A DNA stretch of 64,000 nt, from assembly GCA_026692865.1 (NCBI GenBank), contig JAPLNI010000058.1, positions 295,746 through 359,745 of the forward strand, in the 5' to 3' direction. This document shows positions 44,183 through 52,130 of this stretch, in pieces; position 1 is the stretch's first letter; every line of letters starts with the position of its first letter. Under the pieces are notes generated by a model, which saw nothing but the letters and a program-made list of their open reading frames with translations, did not search any database and was not told where the DNA came from. The position numbers were made by a program, and so were the translations under genes. The DNA comes from Planctomycetota bacterium (GTDB lineage Bacteria > Planctomycetota > Planctomycetia > Pirellulales > Pirellulaceae).

Positions 44183-45178
44183 TTACTTTATTGCTCCGGG
44201 AAACTTGTGTCCTGCAATCGGAACGCGAATGGTATAGAGACTTGTGCGACACGTTGCGTAGAGCGTCTTACCATCGGATCCTCCAAAACCACAGTTTGCC
44301 GGAATCTCAGGTAACTCAATCAAGCCCAGGTAATTGGTTGCAGTATTACCAACGCTTTGCGTTCGCGGGGAGTAGACTTGAATTCCGATATCGGTCGTGA
44401 CGTAGAGGTTGCCCTCCTTATCCACTGCGCATCCATCGCCTCCTTTGTTGCCTGACGAATCTTTCTGGCGAAGCTCACAAAATACGCGACGATTCTTCAG
44501 CACACCTGGCGACTCGACATCGAAGGCGATTAACTCCTTCTGAAGGCTAGGCACTACATAAATTGTTTTCTCGTCAGGCGAGAGCACGATCCCGTTTGGA
44601 GCTAAGAGATCGCTGCCAAGACGGCTCACGACCCCACTTTCCGAACGATAGTAGAAAGCCTCGACAGTTTGTGGCCAAGGCTCCGGAGCCTTGTATCGTG
44701 GGTCGGTGAAATAGATTCCGCCACTTTGATCAATAACCAGATCATTACATGCGTTAAATCGAGTGCTTAGATATTCTTTTGCTAATACACGAACGCTTTT
44801 CGAAGCCAAGTCGATTCCGATCAGTTCGCCATCCATGCGACAAGCGATCATCTCTCCCTTGCTGTCGATAGCAAGACCGTTACAGCTGCCGCTATTCTCC
44901 ATAAATACCGAAACGTTATTGGACGCATCTATTCTCATGATTCGGTTATTGGGAATATCGGTGAAGTAGACGCTCCCCTTGCCATCTGACACAGGTCCCT
45001 CGGTAAACTTGAAACCAGTAGCAATCTTCAGCACTTCAAACTTTAGCAAACCGTCTGCTTGCTTATAGAAGTTCGGTTGATCCTCAGCATTTGTTCGCTG
45101 CTCAAAAAGTATCGACACCAAAACAAATACCAGTAAATAGGCACTAGAATAAATCAGTAGACGTCTTTCCCGTTTCAT
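44183..45178 (-). CDS. SMP-30/gluconolactonase-family protein, secreted
   Basis: 331 residues from ATG 45178, with AGAGG upstream; an in-frame ATG at 45199 is less favoured. A signal anchor (LLIYSSAYLLVFVLVSILF) leads to a six-bladed propeller domain with FTEGPVSDGKGSVYFTDIPNNRIMR, SCNGLAIDS, NDLVIDQSGGIYFTDPRY, APNGIVLSPDEKTIYVV and GGDGCAVDKEGNLYVTT, as in the lactonase/strictosidine synthase-like families. It probably hydrolyses a lactone or sugar lactone outside the cytoplasm. Confidence 0.88.
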   Translation of the reverse strand: MKRERRLLIYSSAYLLVFVLVSILFEQRTNAEDQPNFYKQADGLLKFEVLKIATGFKFTEGPVSDGKGSVYFTDIPNNRIMRIDASNNVSVFMENSGSCNGLAIDSKGEMIACRMDGELIGIDLASKSVRVLAKEYLSTRFNACNDLVIDQSGGIYFTDPRYKAPEPWPQTVEAFYYRSESGVVSRLGSDLLAPNGIVLSPDEKTIYVVPSLQKELIAFDVESPGVLKNRRVFCELRQKDSSGNKGGDGCAVDKEGNLYVTTDIGIQVYSPRTQSVGNTATNYLGLIELPEIPANCGFGGSDGKTLYATCRTSLYTIRVPIAGHKFPGAIK

Positions 45179-45485
45179 ATAAACCTCTGAGTTCCACACA
45201 ATTTTGACCCATTACATTTGAATGACTAAGATGTGATTATAAGAGTTTTTGAGAAACACGTAGCCCCAACTTTTTTTGCAAGGGCTTAACGCATGGGAAG
45301 CTCATAGAGATATCCTAATTCGCTGATTAAACTAACCAACTTTGCTGAGCCACGTTGACGGTCCCTTGCATCAAAGCACTCATATGAACCGCTTGGAGAT
45401 TGTTTTAAGCTAGAATTGTATTGTTGAAGCCTGATTCAGTGCCTTCGCGAATCACATCCCCCTCTATTATTTGATCTCTCAAACC
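45179..45485. other. Intergenic region (about 300 bases), divergent promoters expected
   Basis: It separates the gluconolactonase-like gene and the BPSS1187-like gene. I see no gene, repeat or strong hairpin in it. Confidence 0.5.
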
Positions 45486-46550
45486 ATGAAAACTTTCCTC
45501 TGCTTTTTGTTTTGCGTGTCTACGGCCGTGGCTGCTGATGCACCATTAAAGTTCAAAGACCCTAAACCGCAGTCGTACCAGCTTACGGCAAAAGCGAGTG
45601 AGTTAGATCCTCGTTGCCGACCGTACACCGAGATCGATAACATCTTCGTTTCCAAGCCAGAAAAATCCGGTAAGCCAGCGGATCTACAAAATGCAAGTGT
45701 TGACACCCGTGTTGCTCCGCGCGGGCAATTGGTGCTTTGGCTCATGGCGCATAATCAAGTTCACGCAGATCTGCTCAATAGTTATGGTTTGCATTACATT
45801 CAAGTTTGGTACGCTCGAGATTGGTTCTCCAAACTCAATACCGAACCGGCTGACGACTCGCAGCATCTTGGGAACATTCGGCTTGAAGCCACCGCGGGCG
45901 TCGATGCGAGTAAGGCGGTCGATATTCCTGTTGCCGACAGTATGCAAGAACATGCCTATCAGTTCGTTAAATCGCTCGCCAAAACCAACCCACAAGGTCG
46001 CTGGGAAACCTTTCTCAGTAAGGACGGCTCCACGCTGAATTGGGAAAAGGTTATCGTCGCCGGAGCATCTCATGGTGCTACCTCAGCAGCACGATTTGGA
46101 CTTCATCAAAGAGTTGGGCGTGTTGTGATGCATTGTGGTCCTCGTGACAACGCCGATGATTGGCAAGCACTACCATCGGCAACTCCGAAGAACCGCTTCT
46201 TTGGTTATAGCCACGTGCAGGATGGTGGCTGGACCGCAGATCACTACGAGCGTTCCTGGTTACTACTGGGACTGAACAAGTACGGGCCTATTGTTAACAC
46301 TGAAACTGCCAAACCTCCATTCGGCAATAGTCGCCGTTTGATCAGCGATGCTGCACTCAAAGGTACGGCTAAAGAGCAGGCCGATCGTGGGCACGGATAT
46401 GTCACGCCTAGCAAGGGTTCGCCTCGCGATGCGAATGGTAAGTTTATTCAAGACGCGGTCTGGCGATACCTATATACATCACCGGTCGACAAAGTTGGCA
46501 AACCGGTGGAGCCAGAGCTTGGTGTAAAAATGGATCAAAGAAAAAAGTAA
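45486..46550 (+). CDS. Exported BPSS1187-type alpha/beta hydrolase
   Basis: 354 residues from ATG 45486; a TTG at 45471 precedes it by five codons. A signal peptide MKTFLCFLFCVSTAVAADA is followed by an extracellular alpha/beta-hydrolase-like fold with an elbow GASHGA (Ser near residue 194). The acid/His pair is not assigned. The overall pattern resembles the BPSS1187 family found in planctomycetes. Substrate unknown; secretion suggests a polymer- or ester-degrading role. The C-terminus is lysine-rich. Confidence 0.78.
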   Translation: MKTFLCFLFCVSTAVAADAPLKFKDPKPQSYQLTAKASELDPRCRPYTEIDNIFVSKPEKSGKPADLQNASVDTRVAPRGQLVLWLMAHNQVHADLLNSYGLHYIQVWYARDWFSKLNTEPADDSQHLGNIRLEATAGVDASKAVDIPVADSMQEHAYQFVKSLAKTNPQGRWETFLSKDGSTLNWEKVIVAGASHGATSAARFGLHQRVGRVVMHCGPRDNADDWQALPSATPKNRFFGYSHVQDGGWTADHYERSWLLLGLNKYGPIVNTETAKPPFGNSRRLISDAALKGTAKEQADRGHGYVTPSKGSPRDANGKFIQDAVWRYLYTSPVDKVGKPVEPELGVKMDQRKK

Positions 46551-46627
46551 TTATCGCAAATTGAGCCTGTTCATCTACTAGAAGGTCGTCCGGCCTATCA
46601 TGGCCGAACCCGCCTAGTTTTTGGAAT

Positions 46628-46712
46628 GGGACACGGACGACACGGACGACGCGGACGACACGGAGGAAAACTTAGGTGTCATAAAATCCGTGTAGCCCGT
46701 GAAATCCGTGTC
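46628..46712. repeat. Tandem GGACACGGACGAC-type low-complexity repeat
   Basis: Repeats of the nine-base unit ACACGGACG (46628-46665) are followed by AAATCCGTG repeats that are partly complementary, near 46685-46712. It is non-coding. Such runs also occur at about 14396-14430 in a related style. Confidence 0.6.
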
Positions 46713-46826
46713 CAATTCTTTACCTGTGGCTCAACCCCTAGAGCTTGTGTTAAGTCTGAGAAGCGTCGAATTCTTTTTGTTTATCTCAATCGGCTTTCTC
46801 TGCCGTAGCCATGATAGATTAAAGCC

Positions 46827-47348
46827 ATGAGAATCGTTCAGTGTACTTATGCTCTTCATGCAACGCAGATCCTCGAGGTGTTCAACGAGGTCATTGCTAC
46901 CTCGACTGCGTTGTTTGACTACGAGCCGCGTACGACCGAATCGATGAGTGCGTGGTTTAAAGCAAAGGAGAACGGAAATTTTCCGGTTATCGGTGCCGAA
47001 GACGACTTCGGTCAACTGATAGGCTTTGCAAGCTACGGAACTTTCAGAGCATGGCCAGCTTATAAGTACGCTGTCGAGCATTCGGTTTATGTGCATAAGG
47101 ATCATCGTGGCCGAGGCTTGGGACGCACGCTAATGACGGAAGCGATTGAGGTTGCTCGACAGCAGGAGTACCACACGTTAGTTGGCTGTATTGAGTCAAC
47201 CAACTCGGGCAGTATCACACTTCATAAATCGCTCGGGTTTACCCACGCCGGTACCTTACGTGAAGCGGGTTTTAAGTTTGGGCGTTGGTTGGACGTGGCC
47301 TTTTATCAACTTATCCTTCACACGCCAACACGGCCCTGCGACGACTAA
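46827..47348 (+). CDS. GNAT-family N-acetyltransferase (Pat-like)
   Basis: 173 residues. The acetyl-CoA-binding motif HRGRGLGRTL is at 93-102, preceded by EHSVYVHKD and followed by the ESTNSGSITLHKSLGF block. The order resembles phosphinothricin-type N-acetyltransferases. It probably acetylates a small amine, possibly methionine sulfone/sulfoximine or an antibiotic-like amino acid, but the acceptor is unknown. It is preceded by non-coding repeat DNA and followed by the isochorismatase-like gene 93 bases later. Confidence 0.88.
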   Translation: MRIVQCTYALHATQILEVFNEVIATSTALFDYEPRTTESMSAWFKAKENGNFPVIGAEDDFGQLIGFASYGTFRAWPAYKYAVEHSVYVHKDHRGRGLGRTLMTEAIEVARQQEYHTLVGCIESTNSGSITLHKSLGFTHAGTLREAGFKFGRWLDVAFYQLILHTPTRPCDD

Positions 47349-47441
47349 TGGGTGTTACCGAAATCTGGTGGGCTGAGCACACTAGTTCTGATACGATTGG
47401 CGAATTGCATTCCTGATTTTAAGTAAGCCTTTCACCCCTCT

Positions 47442-48002
47442 ATGAAAGTAGTCTCTACCTTGTCACGCGTGCTTTTAGTTATCGACGTTCAGAACGAATA
47501 TTTTACAGGCGCCCTTCCAATTACTTATCCAGTTGATCATTTCTCGAACATTCTCGAGGTAGTGGATGTGGCTCGCGCGAAGAAGATTCCAACGATCTTT
47601 GTTCGCCACAAAGAACCTCGTTTACCGATTTTTCAAGGAGGCACACATGGGTGGCAGCTCCATTCTGAACTGGCAGAGAAACCTTGTGACTTACTGCTAG
47701 ACAAAACGTTGCCGGGTTGTTTTACAGGGACGTTGCTTCAGGACTGGATCGTAGAAGATCAGGTCGATACTTTGACAATTGCTGGATACATGACGCACAT
47801 ATGTTGCGACACGACAGCCAGGCAAGGGATGCATTTAGGGTTGAAGGTAGAATTTTTAAGTGACGCGACTGGTACTCTCGCACTAGAAAACCAAGCTGGG
47901 GCGGTAACGGGCGAGGAGCTTCATCGCGCAATACTATGTGCACAGCAGCACTTCATAAGCGAAGTAATCGACCAAAAGACTTGGTCTGACAGGCTGTCAT
48001 GA
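47442..48002 (+). CDS. Isochorismatase-like cysteine hydrolase
   Basis: 186 residues. The Asp15 (LLVIDVQNEY), Lys88 (LLLDKTLPG) and Cys121/122 (YMTHICCDTTARQ) residues form the family triad. Members include nicotinamidases, N-carbamoylsarcosine amidase-like enzymes and true isochorismatases; the substrate cannot be told apart here. The tandem Cys-Cys is unusual but common in this branch. It converges on an SDR gene with about 82 bases between stops. Confidence 0.88.
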   Translation: MKVVSTLSRVLLVIDVQNEYFTGALPITYPVDHFSNILEVVDVARAKKIPTIFVRHKEPRLPIFQGGTHGWQLHSELAEKPCDLLLDKTLPGCFTGTLLQDWIVEDQVDTLTIAGYMTHICCDTTARQGMHLGLKVEFLSDATGTLALENQAGAVTGEELHRAILCAQQHFISEVIDQKTWSDRLS

Positions 48003-48084
48003 AAAATCGGTACAGTGTTGATTAAAGAACAAAATCCGTCCTTTAGTAATCGCTGATCGATGCATCGCGGAGCAATTCCGACTA

Positions 48085-48846
48085 CTATTTTGCAATCACC
48101 ATCGATTTGAGTTTTCCAAGCCCTCCGTCGATCCCGAGGACTTGACCAGTGATCCACGATTGCTCTGGGGAAGCAAGAAATAGAATCCCGCGAGCAATCT
48201 CGTCGCCTTGCCCGAATCTTCCCAATGGATGCATCGTTAGCGACGCTTCGGCGGCTCGTGGTTGCTTCCATATTCGTTCGGTCATCGGCGTTTCGACAAG
48301 CCCCGGGGCGACTGCGTTGACGCGAATTGATTTTGCAGCGTAAGTCGTGGCAGCGGACCTTACCAGCCCTTCGATACCACTTTTACACGCTGCGATTGCT
48401 TCGTGATTGGATAGGCCAATTGAAGCGGCGGCAGAACTCAGCAAGACAATCGATCCGCCACACTGAAACATTCTTGGTGCGGTCGCACGAACTAGACCGA
48501 AGGCGGAGGACAGATTGGCTCCCACTGTGTTATCCCAGTCAGCACGACTTGTGAGATGAGCCGGTTTCAACAGCACCGATCCTGCAAGATTGACAGCCGC
48601 GTTGATTGAGCCAAGCACCGATTCCGCCTTTGCGACGGCAGCGTCCAAATGCTCCCAGTTCGATGCGTCGGCAACCATGAATTCGAAGCCAGTTTCGCTG
48701 GAGACGGCCTGAAGTCTTTCTTCGTTGCGTCCAACCAGAAACGCTCGGCCACCGGCAGCGGCAATTTGCGAGCACAACGCCTTTCCAATGCCTCCACCGG
48801 CACCAACCACAACACATGATAAAGATGTAACTTGAGAATCAGACAT
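48085..48846 (-). CDS. SDR-family oxidoreductase lacking the catalytic Tyr
   Basis: 253 residues. The Rossmann motif is VVGAGGGIG (13-21), and NLAGS at 86-90 stands for the NAG motif. The catalytic Ser is present (LLSS, 137-138), but the YxxxK motif reads IAACK, with Ile at 151 and Lys at 155. Spacing from Ser 138 is 13, exactly as in classical enzymes, so the substitution is real. C-terminal RVNAVAPGLVETPM is typical of the FabG-like group. It may be an atypical enzyme or a binding protein. It stands alone, with a possible short upstream ORF at 48862-48993. Confidence 0.88.
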   Translation of the reverse strand: MSDSQVTSLSCVVVGAGGGIGKALCSQIAAAGGRAFLVGRNEERLQAVSSETGFEFMVADASNWEHLDAAVAKAESVLGSINAAVNLAGSVLLKPAHLTSRADWDNTVGANLSSAFGLVRATAPRMFQCGGSIVLLSSAAASIGLSNHEAIAACKSGIEGLVRSAATTYAAKSIRVNAVAPGLVETPMTERIWKQPRAAEASLTMHPLGRFGQGDEIARGILFLASPEQSWITGQVLGIDGGLGKLKSMVIAK

Positions 48847-48861
48847 TTTAATATCTTTTCG

Positions 48862-48993
48862 TTAAGCCGGAGCTAATTGCTGCTTAGAGCCCAAAAATTC
48901 GCCATCCCCAAAGTAGGTGAACAATACAGAGATATAGCATCCAGGCAAGCCGTGGGTGACTCGGAAATGATTTGGCGTTACTATATCGGCCAT
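48862..48993 (-). CDS. Possible 43-residue small ORF upstream of the SDR
   Basis: ATG 48993 opens MADIVTPNHFRVTHGLPGCY, ending just 15 bases before the SDR start. Composition is protein-like, but there is no ribosome-binding site and no family is recognised. It may be a spurious frame. Confidence 0.25.
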   Translation of the reverse strand: MADIVTPNHFRVTHGLPGCYISVLFTYFGDGEFLGSKQQLAPA

Positions 48994-49099
48994 AAATGTG
49001 GTATATGTCGAGTGTGTCCTCCTACTGACGTAACTCAATGAGCGAACCCACGACTTTGTCAATTTTTGTATTGCAGTTTCGCTGAACCTAATTCCCCCC

Positions 49100-49585
49100 G
49101 TGAAAGACTCTGAGCATTCCCCGATGCTACCTGGATACAATTCTTATATTGAAAGCGAGAATCGTCGCAAAGAAGATCGCAAAGCTCGAGAGTATCTTGC
49201 TGAGCGACTCCAAGAATGCAAGGGTGATTTGCAATCTTACGTCAAAGCTCGTTTGGCTGTTGGAGATTTGGATTCGGTCTTATCGGGTGAAAAGCTAAGA
49301 GAGCAAATCAACCATATTCAATCGAAAACGCTTGCGGCTTTTGAAGGTTACTCGGCCAAGTTTGAGTCGCGAAAAGTCGATGCAGAAGTCCTCAAACGGA
49401 TAGCGGATTTCGATTCGGATTTAGTCGCAGTCGTTGATCGGCTTCAACAGCAAATTCTCCGTCGCGATACTGCGCATCAAGAAGTTGTCTCGGCGGAGAC
49501 GATGCTTGATTTTGAGAAGGCTTCGCAGTGGGTGTCTATGTACCTTGACCGATTCGACAAACGAAATCAACTGCTTGCCAAATGA
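49100..49585 (+). CDS. Unassigned coiled-coil-rich protein upstream of aroK
   Basis: 161 residues from GTG 49100. It is strongly charged and mostly helical: SENRRKEDRKAREYLAERLQECKGDLQ, INHIQSKTLAAFEGYSAKF, DRLQQQILRRDTAHQEVVSAET and LDFEKASQWVSMYLDRFDKRN, so a coiled coil or helical bundle is likely. It has no signal peptide. The stop overlaps aroK's ATG by four bases (ATGA), so it is translationally coupled to a shikimate kinase and then to a prepilin peptidase. Function unknown. Confidence 0.78.
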   Translation: MKDSEHSPMLPGYNSYIESENRRKEDRKAREYLAERLQECKGDLQSYVKARLAVGDLDSVLSGEKLREQINHIQSKTLAAFEGYSAKFESRKVDAEVLKRIADFDSDLVAVVDRLQQQILRRDTAHQEVVSAETMLDFEKASQWVSMYLDRFDKRNQLLAK

Positions 49586-50127
49586 TACGACACATCTATC
49601 TGATCGGTTATCGAGGCAGTGGAAAGACGAGTGTCGGTAAGGCGCTTGCTGCGTTACTAGGCTGGCCCGTATTCGACAGCGATGACCGAGTCGAGTTGAC
49701 TGCTGGGCGATCGATACGCGAGATTTTTGAAACCGAGGGCGAGAGTGGTTTTCGTGCTTTGGAAACAGCGGCGATTTTGTCGCTGTCCGAGCTCTCGCTT
49801 CCTCACATTTTGTCACTTGGTGGCGGAGCAATTCTGCGTCAGGAAAATAAAGAGGTCATCCATGAGACTGGATATGTTGTGTGGTTGAAAGCCTCCGCGT
49901 TAAATCTTTACTCGCGAATACACGCTGATAGTGCGACCGCCGATAGAAGACCCGCTTTGACGAATCTCGCGGGACTGGACGAGATCAAGAAGATACTTGC
50001 GATTCGGTCGCCAATTTATGAATCTGTTTCAAACTATTCCGTTGAAACCGACGAACGTAGAACGGTTGAAATCGCGGAAGATATCTTTCGATGGTATTCG
50101 CATCTACAATCGAAAGAATCACGATGA
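49582..50127 (+). CDS. aroK: Shikimate kinase
   Basis: 181 residues. The Walker A is GYRGSGKT (9-16), shikimate-binding FDSDD is at 31-35, and the GESGFRALE and SLGGGAI segments fit. The lid with Arg appears as TADRRPAL. The enzyme phosphorylates shikimate in chorismate synthesis, which links it to the trpE step. It is coupled at both ends by ATGA overlaps, with the coiled-coil protein upstream and the prepilin peptidase downstream, which is unusual for aroK. Confidence 0.95.
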   Translation: MIRHIYLIGYRGSGKTSVGKALAALLGWPVFDSDDRVELTAGRSIREIFETEGESGFRALETAAILSLSELSLPHILSLGGGAILRQENKEVIHETGYVVWLKASALNLYSRIHADSATADRRPALTNLAGLDEIKKILAIRSPIYESVSNYSVETDERRTVEIAEDIFRWYSHLQSKESR

Positions 50128-51542
50128 TTGAATGGTGGATAGGTTTATCGATGGAGTTACGACTGACTTCGATCGTCGTATTCGGTCTGTTGATAACACC
50201 GGTGATTAATTGGGCAATCTATAATGCAGCCTATTTTCCGCTGCCGATAAGTCCTTGGAACCGTAAGCGATTTCGGGAAGTCGTTCGCAATCACTTTGAA
50301 GAACTTCAACCGCAATCGGCGTCCAAAGTAGGAGAGCAAAAAAAGAAAGTCCAACTGGAGAAATCAAAAGTAAAAAGCGGTCAGCCCGGTTCTTCAAGCC
50401 AGCTTGTTGTTTCAGAAGCAACGATCTTGAATCCACCAATGACAAGTCGTATTCCGATTGTCGGATGGCTTCGTTTGACTCATGAAGTCGCAGTGTTCGG
50501 TAATCGGTTTTGGTTGCGTCCGATGCTGATCGAGTTCTTGTTTCCACTTTTTCTTGCATGGTTGTATTACTACGAGTTGACTGGTGGTTTGTTGCCACCG
50601 CTTGCCTGGCCTTTGGTTCCGAAGCTTCAGGAGTCGCTACACGTTCAGTTTATTTCTCATGCTGTGCTGTGCTGCTTTATGGTCGTTGCGACCTTCATTG
50701 ATTTTGACGAGCGAACTATTCCAGACTGGGTGACTATTCCTGGAACCATTTGTGGTTTGCTAATGACAACATTATTCAGTCATTATGCACCGGTTCATTT
50801 GTGGACCTCAGCAGTGGACGGCGTAACAAAAAGTTGGCCGACCATTTTGGATTGGACATCACCCTTTCAAGCATTCAATTCATTCTCATCATTTCAACAA
50901 CTTGTAATTTCGATGATGTGTTTCGCGATCTGGTGTTTCGCGATTGCCGATCGGCGAGTACGACTTCGTCGAGGTTGGAGGAAAGCAATTCTATTTTTCT
51001 TTGCTGGGCTTGTAAGGCGTCCTACGTGGAAGTTGACCTTATCAATTTTGCTTTTAGGCGAATTACTCATTGCTGTAGGTTGGAGTTTTTTGCCATTCGA
51101 GTCTTGGCGAGCGTGCATGACCAGTTTGATTGGAATGACCATTGGTGGCGTGTTGGTTTGGGCAGTCCGAGTTGTCGCAACGACCGCGATTGGCGTTGAG
51201 GCTTTGGGCTTCGGAGATGTTACGTTAATGTTCATGGTTGGTGCATTTCTTGGATGGCAACCGACGTGGATCGCTTTCTTTTTGGCGCCGATGGTAGCTA
51301 TTTGTTTTGTCATCGTGCTTTATCTGATCACAGGAGATAATCAACTGCCGTTCGGACCTTATCTTTGCGTGGGGACTCTTTTGACGCTGCTTGGTTGGGA
51401 CGCTTTTTGGAATGTACGAATGCAAACGATGATCGCAGTAATCGGTTTTGAAATGCTTGTGTTATTGGTGATGGGGCTTCTCTTGATGGGCCTGATGCTT
51501 TGGGGGTGGCGTGCTGTAAAAAGCAAGCTGTTGATTTCTTGA
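50124..51542 (+). CDS. Prepilin peptidase (A24 family) lacking the Cys motif
   Basis: 472 residues from ATG 50124, which overlaps aroK's stop by four bases; a longer GTG start exists. Multiple hydrophobic segments are present. The catalytic Asp pair is intact: IDFDERTIPD near residue 193-203 and GFGD near 361-364. The N-terminal methyltransferase-like region begins TPVINWAIY and has the GWLRLTHEVAVFGNRFWLRP segment, but lacks the usual tetracysteine zinc motif. A 70-residue lysine/serine-rich loop (about 53-105) is inserted. It cleaves leader peptides of type IV pilin-like or pseudopilin proteins at the inner membrane. Confidence 0.88.
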   Translation: MIEWWIGLSMELRLTSIVVFGLLITPVINWAIYNAAYFPLPISPWNRKRFREVVRNHFEELQPQSASKVGEQKKKVQLEKSKVKSGQPGSSSQLVVSEATILNPPMTSRIPIVGWLRLTHEVAVFGNRFWLRPMLIEFLFPLFLAWLYYYELTGGLLPPLAWPLVPKLQESLHVQFISHAVLCCFMVVATFIDFDERTIPDWVTIPGTICGLLMTTLFSHYAPVHLWTSAVDGVTKSWPTILDWTSPFQAFNSFSSFQQLVISMMCFAIWCFAIADRRVRLRRGWRKAILFFFAGLVRRPTWKLTLSILLLGELLIAVGWSFLPFESWRACMTSLIGMTIGGVLVWAVRVVATTAIGVEALGFGDVTLMFMVGAFLGWQPTWIAFFLAPMVAICFVIVLYLITGDNQLPFGPYLCVGTLLTLLGWDAFWNVRMQTMIAVIGFEMLVLLVMGLLLMGLMLWGWRAVKSKLLIS

Positions 51543-51573
51543 TCGTCTCGGTCTCAGGTTTTAGGATGTGTTG

Positions 51574-52119
51574 ATGACCTTTGAGATCAAGCGTGTTTTT
51601 CTACGAGGTACCAACGCGACTTGGCGGATAGAGAATGGTCAGCAAGAATCGGTCAATTCTGCAGTTATCGCGCTCCGTGAGGCGTTTCAGGAAACCGGTT
51701 CGTTGTCAACTTTGAAAAAGCTTATTCACGGACATGCCATGATTGAGGCCAAATCGGGTGTGCCAGTGCGGATCGTAGGGCGTTCTCTACCGCGTTGGCC
51801 GAGTTTGATGGACGTTTACGTTGATCGAGCTTGGAAACGCCTTCCTGACGACTGTTGCCGAATCTATTACAATCATCCTAAGAGCAGTCCAGATTACACA
51901 ATTTTAGCTTACGCTTGCTCTGGACGTCGAACCTCTCTCGCGACGTTAAGGGCCGGATTAACGATTTTGGAAGAGATCGCTATACTCGTTGGCAATCGAG
52001 CAATTGTTTGCCAGTCGACCAATCCGCGAATTGGCAACCGGATTTCGAAACACTTTGGATATGTTCAGCACGTTCCCCACTTGAAGGGACGGCACTATAT
52101 CAAGCGTTTCGACAGATAA
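51574..52119 (+). CDS. Unassigned protein with an acetyltransferase-like tail
   Basis: 181 residues from ATG 51574; AGGA is seven bases upstream. The start GTG at 51568 is less favoured. The C-terminal half (ILAYACSGRRTSLATLRAGL, EIAILVGNRAIVCQSTNPRIGNRISKHFGYVQHVP and RHYIKRF) resembles the late strands of GNAT-type domains, including the 'N..Rig.r..k.fGyv.h' pattern. No CoA-binding GxG motif is visible. It is the fourth gene of the operon-like run and lies 11 bases before the next CDS. Confidence 0.68.
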   Translation: MTFEIKRVFLRGTNATWRIENGQQESVNSAVIALREAFQETGSLSTLKKLIHGHAMIEAKSGVPVRIVGRSLPRWPSLMDVYVDRAWKRLPDDCCRIYYNHPKSSPDYTILAYACSGRRTSLATLRAGLTILEEIAILVGNRAIVCQSTNPRIGNRISKHFGYVQHVPHLKGRHYIKRFDR

Positions 52120-52130
52120 TTTTGAGACCA

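Noticed and set aside
44101..44400. 99-residue plus-strand ORF antisense to the gluconolactonase-like gene
   Set aside because: Overlaps a well-supported gene in the opposite frame and has no protein-like motif.
46551..46826. Tandem repeat interpreted as a CRISPR array
   Set aside because: Units are contiguous without spacers and not of CRISPR length.
51915..52130. N-terminal extension of the GH63-like protein
   Set aside because: It overlaps the previous gene by 205 bases in another frame and is unlike the family N-terminus.
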